From Didymella arachidicola (Eukaryota > Ascomycota > Dothideomycetes > Pleosporales > Didymellaceae), in contig CM049997.1 of NCBI GenBank assembly GCA_016630955.3, forward strand, positions 248,001-312,000: a stretch of DNA of 64,000 nt, read 5' to 3'. Under the pieces are notes generated by a model. It had not been told where the DNA came from and did no database searches. It saw nothing but the letters and a program-made list of their open reading frames with translations. The position numbers and the translations under genes are program-made. Shown here in pieces: positions 46,993 through 57,350 of the stretch; within the stretch, counting starts at the first letter, position 1, and each line of letters opens with the position of its first letter.

Positions 46993-48961
46993 GTTGTGTT
47001 TGCGACTGCGGGATCAGAGGAATACTGTGGCTGGGCGGAGCAGTCTAATGTGGTAGTCTGGGTATATATTGTGAGTGGAGTCGATGACAGGGGTTTTCGG
47101 TCGTAGTTTTTTAGCCGTCGTAGGCACTAATCTAATGCGTTTTTAATACTCTTCTTGTCCTAAAGGCTGTAAATTAGGCAGGTTGCAGGGGTAAGCACTG
47201 TATTATATCCCAAAGTAGGCAAGATCTGATGTAATTTAGTGAGTAAGGTCATCCCGTTATGCTGGACCCACTCACAATATATACCCAGACTACCACAGTA
47301 CATTGTGCGCACGCTTTGGTGATGTCAGTCTATGCGGGCTGGCCAAGACGACGGCTAGTATTGGAGCAGAAGGTAGGCGTTCTGGAAGGCGTTCTTTGCG
47401 CCCGCTTGTGCATGTGCATGGTGGGGCGTAGCATGAAGCGCAATGCCGCGGCTTTCCTCTTGACCACAGCCTGCTCAACCTCTGGACAGGAAGGAGCATC
47501 CTCATGCGTCGATTCGAGACTGTACAATCGGTCCACAGTCTGAGTCCTGCAGGGAATCTTTGAATGGGCGCCAATCAAGCTTTTGGACCAGATGATTGCG
47601 CATCGTAATAGCAAGAACAAGTTGCACAGGCCTTTGACGATGTGTGAACTCTGCCGGCAGGTAGTACCATTCTAGTTGTTCTTCCAGCTCTGAGTGAAGG
47701 AACTCGCTTGGCGCGTCCTGCAGCACGTCACAAATCGTCTCCAGTAAATTGAGTCAACTTGCTGCGCTGCACAAACGTCCGCACACGTTCGCGGGTACGA
47801 TCTCAGACTCGACGGAACAACGAACCCTGCACCCGTTCCAACGGCTCCGCGGAGAAAATCGGCCAACGCGACGGGAAGTCGGAGTAAAATTGGGGCAGTT
47901 GGAGTAGGGTCTGAATCATGTCATGACCATCCACGATTCAGGGACTATCTCGAACATCGAACACATCCTCGAACTACCTCACCTAACTCGAGTCTTGAGA
48001 CCGTACACGCTTGCTCTGATTGGTTTCTCGGTACAGGCTCAAGTTGTGGTGGGCAGCTTCCATTTGACTCCTGCCAGCTGGCAAGCGGGTTGCTGGACGA
48101 TTATTGCGTGCCCTCGAGAATCAATGTCTTTCAGCAAGAGTTCGAACGAAGAGCCACCAGATCTCGGGAACTCAGTGCCGATCTCGTAAGGCCCAGTCCT
48201 TCAGGGGCTATGGCGAGAACTGCGCTAGAGGAGGCTGGAGAGCTGCTCAGCTCCACCTGCATGACTTGGTGCAACGGAGCCACGCGCACATTCTTGACAA
48301 CGTTCGACCTCTTCAAGAAGGTCGAGGTATACCGGTGCCGCGGTTGAGTTGACGCCTCATCATCGACAGACCATTACGCAGAGCGCGTGAGAGCCTTGAG
48401 CTTCTAAACAGATACCATGTAAGTTGAAACTGCAAAAAGGTGACTAGCCAACTAATCAAGAATTGCAGCGTATTGAGAGATTCTTATCTTCAACAGTATG
48501 AATGGACTACCTGCTGATAACGCAGCATACCGACTATACATCTCCGGGAGCCATACTGCTTGCGAACAACAAGGGAAGATGGATTCGTGCGATCTGGCGA
48601 CTGTTGGCGGGACAGACATTGATAACGAGTGACACTGACCTGCACATGCCGACGAAGCATTAATACCCCAAAGGCGAATGAACAGGCTGAATACACTCAG
48701 TCTTCGTAGTGCCACGAGAAGACATAACCCTCGGATGTATCCAAACATCCCTAACAGCAGCAATCAGTTCAAGAATCTCAAACCTCCATCTACTGTCGTC
48801 TCGATCTGATCCCACCCATCTACACCGCTCTTCGCTTTCCAACCCAACGAAGCCAAAACCCCTCTGAACCATCCACACACATCCCCAGTCTCGCGTTGAT
48901 AACACTGGTAATTACAACCTAGTCCTAACCGCGCATTGCATACCCCCAGCCAAGGCGTCCT
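46993..48961. other. intergenic region upstream of the aldehyde dehydrogenase
   Basis: About 2 kb. Its first 300 bases hold the inverted-repeat element at 47048-47298. The rest has overlapping short frames on both strands without recognisable features. Confidence 0.45.
47048..47298. mobile_element. MITE-like element with perfect 30-bp inverted termini and flanking TA
   Basis: The 30 bases at 47049-47078 (starting TGTGGTAGTCTGGG, ending TGAGTGG) are an exact reverse complement of 47268-47297. With one mismatched base outside each arm, the element spans 47048-47298 (251 bp) and is flanked by TA on both sides (47046-47047 and 47299-47300), the target site of Tc1/mariner transposons. The arms diverge at once inside, and the interior has no open frame of useful size. 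This is the structure of a non-autonomous miniature inverted-repeat transposable element. It lies in the promoter region of the minus-strand aldehyde dehydrogenase. Confidence 0.75.
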
Positions 48962-49676
48962 CTACTGCTTACCGCGCACGACCTGCGCGTGGTACCCCGA
49001 CGGCTCAGCCTGACGATGCTCACAGCGTCCCTGAACCGCCGTCTCCAGCGCCGGAGAAAACCTCATTACCATCTCCTCTCCATCCGCGCCGCGGCCCATA
49101 ATAGACGATCGAGGTACGCCGTTGCTTGTCCTGCGGTGCTCGCTTAACTCGCGGATAGCGATTGCTGCGGCGTAGATCTCGAGGTGGCTGATGTGTTATT
49201 AGCATTGCCGTAGCGGAACGAAACAGGGGGCTTGGGTACTTGATAACCACAGCAATCCCGACAGTAACCCAACTGAGAACGCACGTCACGCCTACGCATC
49301 TCTTCAGATTAGCCTGGAAAACGAGGCCTGCGACGGCGCCCCAGAAGAGGATCTCGAGACAGCTGATGGTGACGTTGGCTTTGTAGCTGTGCCATCTTTT
49401 GAGCGCCTGCACGTGCGACGTGGCCAGCATGTATGTGAGAAGGACGAGCGATTTGGCGCCCTGGCGGTGTCAGCGTGAGGGTGAGGTGCGTGCTGGGCTT
49501 GTAAGTACCATTCCGAGGGCAATGGTGCTGGCTCGTGTGCGTGGTTGGTTCTGAATGAATAGGCGGGGTGCGGAAAGACTGATGATAATGACGACAAGCG
49601 TGCCGGTGATGATGTGGAGAGGGAGCTTGAAGCGGCTAGCAAACATTGGCTTGTTCAGGATATTAAGGATGGCCAT
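48962..49676 (-). CDS. four-helix integral membrane protein (MARVEL-like?)
   Basis: Three exons, 49676-49509, 49460-49240, 49187-48962; 204 residues. Four hydrophobic segments are visible: LHIITGTLVVIIISLSAP, TIALGMGAKSLVLLTYMLA, VTISCLEILFWGAVAGLVFQA and CVGVTCVLSWVTVGIAVVI, followed by a cytosolic tail (HLEIYAAAIAIRELSEH ... RGKQ). This four-helix plan resembles fungal MARVEL-type proteins, but the assignment is only by topology. The second intron is supported by donor GTACCC, a branch-like GCTAATA and acceptor ATCAG; without it the frame would run into a different, Arg-rich tail ending at 49020. The spliced tail looks more natural. Confidence 0.6.
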
Positions 49677-50557
49677 GGCTGTCAACAGAAGGCGTTCTTC
49701 TTAGGGGGGTATTTTCGACTGCTTGTCTAGATTTGAATGGATGGTTAACGTAGTGATAGTCGCGCACAAGACGCGTTTCGTGGACAGTGTCAAAGTCGAA
49801 GATATGTCAAGTGTGTGATGTAAAGGATTAAAACTTGGCCATGCCCGCTCCAGTAAATACTTGTTCATCCACCAAGGCAATTCAATACTAACAGAACACC
49901 GTAACAACACAGTCGACTCCGACGCTTCTGTTTCGCGGTCTAGTGTTGCAACAACCAAGAGCAACAAGTCCGAGTGCGAGTGCGAATGCGACGCCAGAAA
50001 ACCTTCGTTCTCGGTTATGGTCGGTCCGAACGCAGCCCTACCACGCGTGTTCCGACCCTTCAATTGGCTATATCAGGTGTCAAAGTTGCATGATCTGGGA
50101 TGCGACTCATACGCGGGGCGCGTCAATAGGACTTTCCGTGGGCGCCGGTACATCCGTCAGCTCAATTCTCATTCCTAGTTGCGAGATGCATGATTAACGA
50201 ATACGCGTATACGGCGCTCATACGAAAGGACCGAATTTACGATTCGGACGAAGAGAGCAGCGTAGCCGGCATCTAGAATGCTGGGTGTGTATGCCAGCGA
50301 CATCACGGCCGAGCTTGATGACTTGGGATGGAGGTGATACCGACCTAACAGCCGTATTAGTATGTAGTGCGTGTATGAGCAAGGCAGGTTCGTGCAGGGC
50401 TCGTGGGAAATGCGTGTGGTTGTACCACGAGTGCTTATATTCAAAACGCGAAGTGCGCTGATGCTTGTGAAATCAAAGAATGCGCCGCCCATGGGTAATA
50501 TCGTTTGAAAAACCAGACTCCTCGCCAATGACCGCCAGAGAGCTCTTGGCTGCTGCT
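49677..50557. other. intergenic region
   Basis: About 880 bases between minus-strand genes; contains a GAGTGCGAGTGCGAATGCGA-type short repeat near 49970-49990. No gene supported. Confidence 0.45.
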
Positions 50558-52864
50558 TCATTGTTGTGGCGGCATGGGTCCTGGTGGAGGCTGGCTGGAC
50601 AGTGGTCCGTTCGGTACGCCCTCGTTGCCTAACAGGTTGCCCAGTTCACCCCAGTTCCAGTCGTGTATGTTATTTACAGTGAAGTCCATGAAGCTCATCT
50701 GAGTGTTGCGGTCGAATCGTGCAGTGGAATATGCTGGGCCAGGGTACGGCTGCTCCGGATAGAATCGCCCAGCCATGTTGTCTGCAAACATATACGCGCC
50801 ACTGTTTGTGACAGATTGGTGGAAAGGATAGGTGACAGCTTCTTGTGTTTGCTGTGGCGGTGGCTGTGGCCGTGTTGAGCTTTCGTGGCTTGTGGGATTG
50901 GCGATCTCCGCCTTGGTTACAGCGGTTACAGGTGACTTCGAAGTGTTCATTGCGTTGACCATGGACTGAAGCTCGGGTACGATGGACGCGAACTTCTGAA
51001 TAGTGCCGGGCATGTGGGGGTTGCGCTTGTGCCGTTGTGCCAGGTCGGCCAGCTGTGATAGAAGAATGCGAGATGCAGACACATCTGTTCCAGTGATCTT
51101 GTTCATGCAGACCAAGTCCATGACCAGCGCTGAGCTTGATGCCAAAGCAAACCAGATGTCCCACCAGGTGATGGCATCGAATCTGCCTATGCCTTCGAGC
51201 TTCAGGAGTATGCGAGCCAACGATCGGCCTGAATCTGAGCAGGAGTCTGCCATGGCTATAAGAGCCGTGTTCTTCGCGTCCTTTCCTTCTCCAGACAGTA
51301 TGTTGGCGCGAGTGAGCAAGGCCGAGCGGCACAGAACAATCACGGTATAGTGATACAGGCCGTGTAGCATCAGGATAGGTCGCTGGAAGGCGGGCGGGTT
51401 TGACTCCAGCGCCTCCATCCGCAGATGCTTGGGGAGCAAATCCCTCCACCGCTCCATATCTCGAAGCACTCCTGCCGCAGGTGACAAGGGACCAACGTAG
51501 GACTCATCGCTAGAGTTTGCTCTGACCGTCTTCGGTGCACGGCACGCAGAGCCCAGGTGGACAACCAAGCGGTTGTACCATTGGCTGTACTCTGGCGGAT
51601 TGTGCAGATCGGACCCAATGAGCCGCTCGTTAAGACAGCTAATCTTGCTGCCGGGATGCTCAATGGCACTTGGTCGATCGTACGAGGAGACCTGCATCTG
51701 CTCGTAGGCATAGAGTGTCCACCACAACCGCTTGCGCAACTCCCGAGCAAGCGGGGTCTGCATGGTGTTCGCCTTGTCCTGGTGCAAGCCAATAGCGAAA
51801 GCTATGCGCACCGCAGTGCCAGTAAGATTCCAGCAAGCATCGCGGTGGTTCGTGTTGTGCAGGTGAAGTGAGGCTAGCAGAAGCGCCTGAACTGCCATGA
51901 CGCTCGACGTAAACATCACAACAGGTAGAAGAGTTTGCACCCTCCTCCACCACAGCTTCTCCTGGTCCTCCTGGAAGGTGATTCGTGCAACACGCCTTGA
52001 CAACAGCAGGACGCAGAGGAAGCTGCACAACCACGCGGGATCGGCATTTCCGGGGTCCTGTAGCCATCCCTCGTACGCCTCGCGGAAGCTTGCCTCATAC
52101 AGCACCGGGAAATCTGGATTGATGTGGTCGAAATAAGCGCCAATGAGCGACTCCAGGCTGGGCACCTCGTGCGGCTGCGCGTGGGGCACAGTGGGCGAGG
52201 TCTGATCCGCAGTCGACAGGCCGTGAGGGTCGTTTCCACGGGAATCGCCAGGCTCGATGGGTTCTGCGTCGGCGGCATTCCTGCCAAAGAGCACAAAAGA
52301 GCGCAGGGCGCCAGCGCCAATCAGGGACCGCAGCTTCAAGTGGAAGGCAAACGAGCTGGCAGGGCCAATGTACTGGACTTGTCCCTGCTGGTCGGGCAGG
52401 AGAGAAGCATGGTCCTCGCCCTCCTTGTCGCTCTCGCTGTCCCGCTCTCCGCTTCCCTCGCCCTCGCCTGGGCCCGGCAACGAGATGCCCAGCGAGCCGC
52501 CGAGCTGTCGCAGCTCATCCAGATCCGTCACGTCGGCCTCGGGAAGCAGCCCCTTGACGAGCGCTTCCAGCAGCGCCAGCCGGTTTCCGAGACCCTCGAC
52601 GCTGCCATAGAGGCGCTTCTTGCGCGGCTGCGTAGTCAGGCATTCGATGTTGTGCAGGATGCAGTATCGACACGCATCCTGCCCATATTCTTTCCTGCAC
52701 TTCTGCTTGCGCGACTTGCACTTGTCGCACGAGGTTTCTGTGCGCTTCCGCTTATCGAGCGGCACCCTGCGCGAGCTGGTCGTCGTTGCCGTCGGCTTCG
52801 GTGTGCCTGTGGGTGTCGAAGTGGATGTCGCATTTGATGTCATGGGCGCGGTCGGCATCATCAT
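50558..52864 (-). CDS. Zn(II)2Cys6 fungal transcription factor
   Basis: A single exon of 768 residues from the first in-frame ATG at 52864; the frame is open about 40 codons upstream but has no ATG. Near the N-terminus is the binuclear zinc cluster C-x2-C-x6-C-x8-C-x2-C-x6-C (CDKCKSRKQKC ... CRYCILHNIEC) followed by a basic linker PRKKR and a leucine-rich helix (LGNRLALLEALVKGLL) suited to dimerisation. The middle part (about 220-560) looks like the fungal-specific transcription factor domain (LIGAYFDHINPDFPVLYEASF, then AFAIGLHQD, LRKRLWWTLYAYEQM). The C-terminus is Pro/Gln-rich and may activate transcription. It is divergent from an FAD monooxygenase, about 1.6 kb between start codons, with an insertion in between. 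Regulation of that neighbour is possible but not shown. Confidence 0.93.
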   Translation of the reverse strand: MMMPTAPMTSNATSTSTPTGTPKPTATTTSSRRVPLDKRKRTETSCDKCKSRKQKCRKEYGQDACRYCILHNIECLTTQPRKKRLYGSVEGLGNRLALLEALVKGLLPEADVTDLDELRQLGGSLGISLPGPGEGEGSGERDSESDKEGEDHASLLPDQQGQVQYIGPASSFAFHLKLRSLIGAGALRSFVLFGRNAADAEPIEPGDSRGNDPHGLSTADQTSPTVPHAQPHEVPSLESLIGAYFDHINPDFPVLYEASFREAYEGWLQDPGNADPAWLCSFLCVLLLSRRVARITFQEDQEKLWWRRVQTLLPVVMFTSSVMAVQALLLASLHLHNTNHRDACWNLTGTAVRIAFAIGLHQDKANTMQTPLARELRKRLWWTLYAYEQMQVSSYDRPSAIEHPGSKISCLNERLIGSDLHNPPEYSQWYNRLVVHLGSACRAPKTVRANSSDESYVGPLSPAAGVLRDMERWRDLLPKHLRMEALESNPPAFQRPILMLHGLYHYTVIVLCRSALLTRANILSGEGKDAKNTALIAMADSCSDSGRSLARILLKLEGIGRFDAITWWDIWFALASSSALVMDLVCMNKITGTDVSASRILLSQLADLAQRHKRNPHMPGTIQKFASIVPELQSMVNAMNTSKSPVTAVTKAEIANPTSHESSTRPQPPPQQTQEAVTYPFHQSVTNSGAYMFADNMAGRFYPEQPYPGPAYSTARFDRNTQMSFMDFTVNNIHDWNWGELGNLLGNEGVPNGPLSSQPPPGPMPPQQ

Positions 52865-53428
52865 GGCGGCGATGAGCGATTGGCGAGGCAGCGGGGGTCC
52901 ACGGCGGAGGAGAGCATTGGAAGCGCGTGCAAGGAAGTCGATGGAGCAATAATGATGCGATGGCAGCCTTCCGGCGGATGTCAAACGAGGGCCTCATGGC
53001 AAGTGCGGTACGGCGATATCCACGGGCTAGACCACTTTTTGGCAGTCCGCACCTCGACTCCGCGCCGTCTCGACGAGCATCGGGTGTTATCGGCAGCGTG
53101 CAGGAACATGGGGACGCCTTGCCCCGGATTTGCCATGTCGCCAACTCTCCGACAGCTTTCCAGCAACAAGCTTACCCACCTCTGAAGGAACAGTAGGTCT
53201 GTTCTCGACGTTGGGCTACTGTTACCATGATCTGTAACGCTCAGTTCACTTTTTGTCGACTGGCAGCGCCTGTGTGAAACGACGACCTGACTATCGTCCA
53301 TGTCTGCCGTCAACCACGAGAATATCTTAACCGCACTCTCTGCGTTTAAAGGTCCTTGGTAAGTACACCTGTCGCACGCTCGCTGCAGTCTTCGGGCAGG
53401 GGATGTTGTGCCTTCCCTCCGAGGACCA

Positions 53429-53895
53429 GGCATGTCAATTTGACGTCAAATGGGGGGTGTTGGACGCCGATTTGCCAACTGTCCAATATTGTATGGTCAA
53501 GTCAACGTCAAATCATATGACAGACTAGGCCAAAACAGGACTAGACTAATCTTGTGTAGTAATAGCACTGTTACTCTCACCACCTGGACAAAAATATCGG
53601 ACACCTTTAGCCGCTGATCTTATCAAAAGTGTCCGACTTTTTTTGTCTAGGTGGTGCTCTGCTTCCTTAGATTATTGACCTTGAAACGCTACGGCAGAGC
53701 AGCTGATAATCACGTGATTAGCGATGTGATGTGATATACTAGTCACGTGACGTACTACATCGTAATCAGCAGCTGCTAAGCCTATATATGATCTTAATAA
53801 GCGTTAAATAATGTCTAATAAATCCATTCAACGCCCAATTGATGATGACGGACACTTGTCATCAAGTGTCAAATCATTTGACACGACATGTCTGC
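53429..53895. mobile_element. AT-rich non-autonomous transposon candidate with 10-bp target duplication
   Basis: The 10-base string CCGAGGACCA occurs at 53419-53428 and again at 53896-53905, framing 467 bases whose composition is clearly richer in A/T than its surroundings. The ends are imperfect inverted repeats: AGGCATGTC at the left (counting the last base of the duplication) against the reverse of GACATGTCT at the right. Just inside are palindromes TTTGACGTCAAA (left), GTCAAATCATATGACA (53507-53522) and TGTCAAATCATTTGACA (53867-53883). A 9-10-base target duplication points to Mutator-like elements. No transposase frame is present, so it would be non-autonomous. Confidence 0.6.
53578..53656. 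repeat. 79-bp fold-back (inverted repeat) nested in the insertion
   Basis: The left arm CACCACCTGGACAAAAATAT... and the right arm, read in reverse (CACCACCTAGACAAAAAAAG...), match over about 27 bases with few differences and both end in CGGACAC. About 24 bases form the loop. CTCT lies directly outside both ends (53574-53577 and 53657-53660). It could be a minimal transposon made of two end repeats, or a strong hairpin. Confidence 0.75.
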
Positions 53896-54494
53896 CGAGG
53901 ACCACAGTCCTGCAAGGCCCCATCTGCTGCCCGAGATGAGACCTGATCCGAGGCCAGCAGTCTACCGTACAAGTAGTGTGAACGATGATCAGCCTTACCT
54001 GTCATGATCAGTCATTCGACTTCCCGTCGATCACTTGGCGAAGCTTGTCCCCTAAGCGATACCCTTGCGGCTATGAGTGGGTGGTATTGCCTTGATTGGC
54101 GGAATATGAAACTCATCGTTAGATTGGGCGAGAGGAGAGGCGAACCCGACTGCGAGAGCGAATACGTCCCGTTGGTGCTTTCCGCCTAATGTCATGTCAG
54201 CCCGAGGACCGTCGTCACTTGCTTCATGCAGTCCATGGCTGCAGTCGGCTGCAGTCTTCCACGTTTTCAAGTTACAGTCTGGTCTGACAGCCTTGTATGC
54301 TGCCTCCGTATTCCCGCCTGCGACTTGGACCTGTGGGCCGCGGTGGGCGAGTACGACGGGTTCTTCAACGGCCGGGCTCGTTGAGCATAGGTCTCGCAAT
54401 CATGCAGCCGATGGCATGGGGTTCGCGGGTTGTATATCCATCGTGATGGACGGAATCCCTTCATGTCTGAGATAGTCAGAGAACAGAAAGAAAC

Positions 54495-55920
54495 ATGACC
54501 AGCGCTGCTCTCCGCCTATCATCTCCGGCTGGCGCCATGGCAAACCACCTGCAGGACTTCAACATTGCCATTGTGGGTGCTGGGATCGGCGGTCTCGCAC
54601 TCGCAATAGGCCTCACTCGCCACGGGATTCCTTTCACCGTCTACGAATCCGCACCCGCGTTTTCCACCCTCGGCGCTGGCATCGGTCTCGGACCCAACAG
54701 CCTGCGTGCAATGGACCTCCTCGACCCGCGCTTCCGCAGGTTGTACATGGGGATAGCGACTGGGAATCTGCGCGCGGAGAAGAAGCACTCCATGATGGAA
54801 GCGCTGCGCATGGAGCGCGGGCTGGGCCAAGGGGAAAGCTGGTGGGGAAGAGGCGATTGGGGAGCTCCAGACTTTGAACGAACGGGCGCGCACAGGAAGG
54901 ACCTGTTGGATGTCATGATCAGCCTCATCGACCAAGAAACCGTGCGTTTCGGCAGGACTGTTGTCGAGATTGTACAGAACAATGATAAAGTCAGCCTGAC
55001 GTTCGCAGACGGGAGCGTTGCAACACACGCGGCAGTGGTAGGCTGCGGTGGGATTAGAGGGATTGAACGACGCGCTGTGCTGGGGGAGCAGTACCCAGAC
55101 TGCGTCGAGCCGCAGTACACGAATAAATACGCCTACCGCGGTATCCTGTCCATCGAGGACGCAACACAGATCCTGGGGGACTTGGCTACGGACGCCAAAA
55201 TGTACATGAGCCGCACCTCGAACATCTCCACGTATCCAATCAGCCAGGGCAAGCAGGTGAACGTCGTAGCGTTCAAACGCGACCCAAACCCCTGGCCTCA
55301 TACTAGCACCACGCACCAAGTCGACAGGAAAACCATGATGGACGACTTCTCAGACATCGAACTCGACGACCGCCTACTACAACTCCTTGAAGTAAGTACC
55401 ACCCAAAACAAAACACTATATCCCCATCCCTCCGTCAAGAAACCAACGCTTATGTTTTATCCAACACCCCCAGGCCATCCCCCCAACCCAATGGCCGCTC
55501 TTCCACCACCCCACCACCCCAACCTACCACACCTCCCTCATCGCCCTCCTCGGCGACGCCGCCCACGCAAGCACCCCCCACCAAGCCGCCTCGGCAGGCC
55601 AAGCCCTCGAAGACGCGCTGATTATGTCCTCCGCGCTGTCCGTACTCCCCCTCCCCCTCACCACACACAGCTCCCCAGCACGCACGAAAGCCATTGAAGC
55701 AGCATTCAAGGCGTATGATGAGGTGAGAAGACCCAGAGCGCAGAGACAGGTTCAAACGGCGCGGGAGTGCGGGGATGTGTATAACTTGCGTGATCCAACC
55801 ACTGGAACGGAAATGAGGGTAGAAGAAGTAGTAAAAGAGTTGAATGGGCGGTTTGGGTGGATTTGGGGACATGATCTTGAAAAAGATGTGGAGAGGATTG
55901 GAGAGTTGATGGGGCGGTAG
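54495..55920 (+). CDS. FAD-dependent monooxygenase (salicylate-hydroxylase-like)
   Basis: Two exons, 54495-55391 and 55474-55920 (82-nt intron); 447 residues, or 433 if translation starts at the second ATG (54537), which lies right before the FAD fold. Seen: dinucleotide-binding motif IAIVGAGIGGLALAIGL, ESAPAFSTLGAGIGLGPNS, the R-containing segment HRKDLLDVM, and the second FAD motif LLGDAAHASTPHQAASAGQALEDAL. This is the class A flavoprotein hydroxylase plan; family members hydroxylate small aromatic compounds such as salicylate using NAD(P)H and oxygen. Exon 2 restores the GD motif in the right place, so the splice is well supported. The substrate is unknown. It is divergent from a Zn2Cys6 regulator, a common pairing in fungal catabolic or metabolite loci. 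Confidence 0.92.
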
Positions 55921-55942
55921 GGGGTTGAAAGTGGAATTTTTT

Positions 55943-57105
55943 CTATGGTGTGGGTTGGTAGATGTAAAAGTCTACTTTTTCTTCGCCTGGTGTGAGATCT
56001 CCGGGGAGTGAGTAGGATAGCATACCCGTCTTTTTAAATCCCGCCGAGGCCATGAGGTCGAAGAATATGGCTTCGCTCTCGTGCCGCGTCTTCATCGCTA
56101 TTCCGATGATAATCTCGCTGTTCAGAGCTGCTAGTCGGCGGAGCGTGGCTGCAAGCACGGGGCTGGGGGGTGTTAGCGATGAGTGGTGATGAGGAGGGGG
56201 GGATACGGACCTGCTGTCGGGGTTGTATGTGCAGTCTGCTGCGAGCACGAGGCCTGGTATGTTGGATGGATGGGTTAGCCAGGTGGGGAGGTCTTGGGCC
56301 CAGTCTAGCTCCTTGAAGGAGATGTTTGAACCGGGGGGGAGGTGCGGTGTGGAGGCTGCGATGTTTATCTCTACGATGTCACGCGCCTCGGGGAGGTCGG
56401 TGAGGTGGACGGTGCAGTGCGGCAGTGTGGACGCGAGTGCTATGCCGACTATGCCGCAGCCTGTGCCTAGTTCCAGAACGGTGAGAGGTGTGCTTCCGCG
56501 GGGTGGGAGGTGCAGGGCGGTGCTGAGACGCGTGGTGCCAGACTGGACGTCCGCCATGTGGCAGGACAGCGTTATGCCCGCGTCCCTCGGTACCGTCAGC
56601 GCCAGCAACCGGGGGGAAGAGACAGCGCGTACCACAGGTGTCGTGCGATGCTCTCGCCCGTCTCCTCCCAGACACGAATCACGCTCTGCGCTATGCCGAA
56701 GCGCCGTTCTACCAGCTTGGCTGCTTCTTTGACTCCATGGGCGTTGAACTCGGCGCTCCACGCGGATACGATGCCCTGCGAGTCTGGCTGGGACAGGTGT
56801 GCGAGAGTGTCAGAGGAGAGGTTTTGCTCGGTGCCGATGCGCAGCCGCAGAGGAGTCGAGGCGTAGGATTTCTTCATCGGGAGGGCCACGGCAAGGGACC
56901 GCATGCCAGCGGCCCATGCCACGGTGCGCCACACCAGGATGCGCTCATTCTTGGAGTCGACGAGCTCGGCGACGAGCTCGGCGTCGTGGGGGAAGAAGGA
57001 GTCGCCGAGGTCTGAGGTGATGGTGACGAGGCAGTGGATGTGGGGGGCGGCTGTGGTTTTGTCGGTGACGATGCGGGGCGTCTTGAGGAAGCGGACGAAG
57101 CGCAT
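55943..57105 (-). CDS. class I SAM methyltransferase (lysine-methyltransferase family 16)
   Basis: Three exons, 57105-56633, 56585-56211, 56162-55943; 355 residues. The N-terminal part (FLKTPRIVTDK, CLVTITSDLGDSFF) is typical of the fungal branch of Methyltransf_16 proteins. The SAM-binding core reads VLELGTGCGIVGIALAS (motif I), HLTDLPEARDIVEINI, FKELDWAQDLP, LVLAADCTYNPDS (motif with DCTY), then IGIAMKTRHESEAIFFDLM and VDFYIY at the end. Members methylate lysines of translation factors or chaperones; the target here is unknown. The last intron (56210-56163) is 48 nt, begins with the weak donor GTCCGT, and is a multiple of three without stop, so retention would add 16 Pro/Ser/His-rich residues right after NPDS. 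ATGs upstream (57231, 57297) also exist; 57105 fits the family start. Confidence 0.82.
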
Positions 57106-57350
57106 GGTGAAGGAGGAGCGGGAGCGGGTAGTTCGATTTGGTGTTGCGGCGCGTGGGGCAGCGCGGGATGGCCAAGCTCGGAGCGCTGAAGCTCGGGTGA
57201 ATGTGCCGCAAGGGACGGCGTCATCAGTCATCACAGCACCGCTCACGGCGTCGGCTCTACTGTGCACGCTCGCCAGCCTAATTACTTCACGCACCATCGA
57301 TGCGCCCGCCGACGACCTGAGCCCCCGCGCCGACCGCGCCCACCGCCGCC

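Larger units (their letters stand above)
52865..54494. other. divergent intergenic region of the Zn2Cys6 gene and the monooxygenase, with insertion
   Basis: About 1.6 kb. The central AT-rich part (53429-53895) is a candidate transposon insertion listed separately. The left and right parts are of normal composition and have no recognisable gene; short frames around 54004-54189 lack features. Confidence 0.5.
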
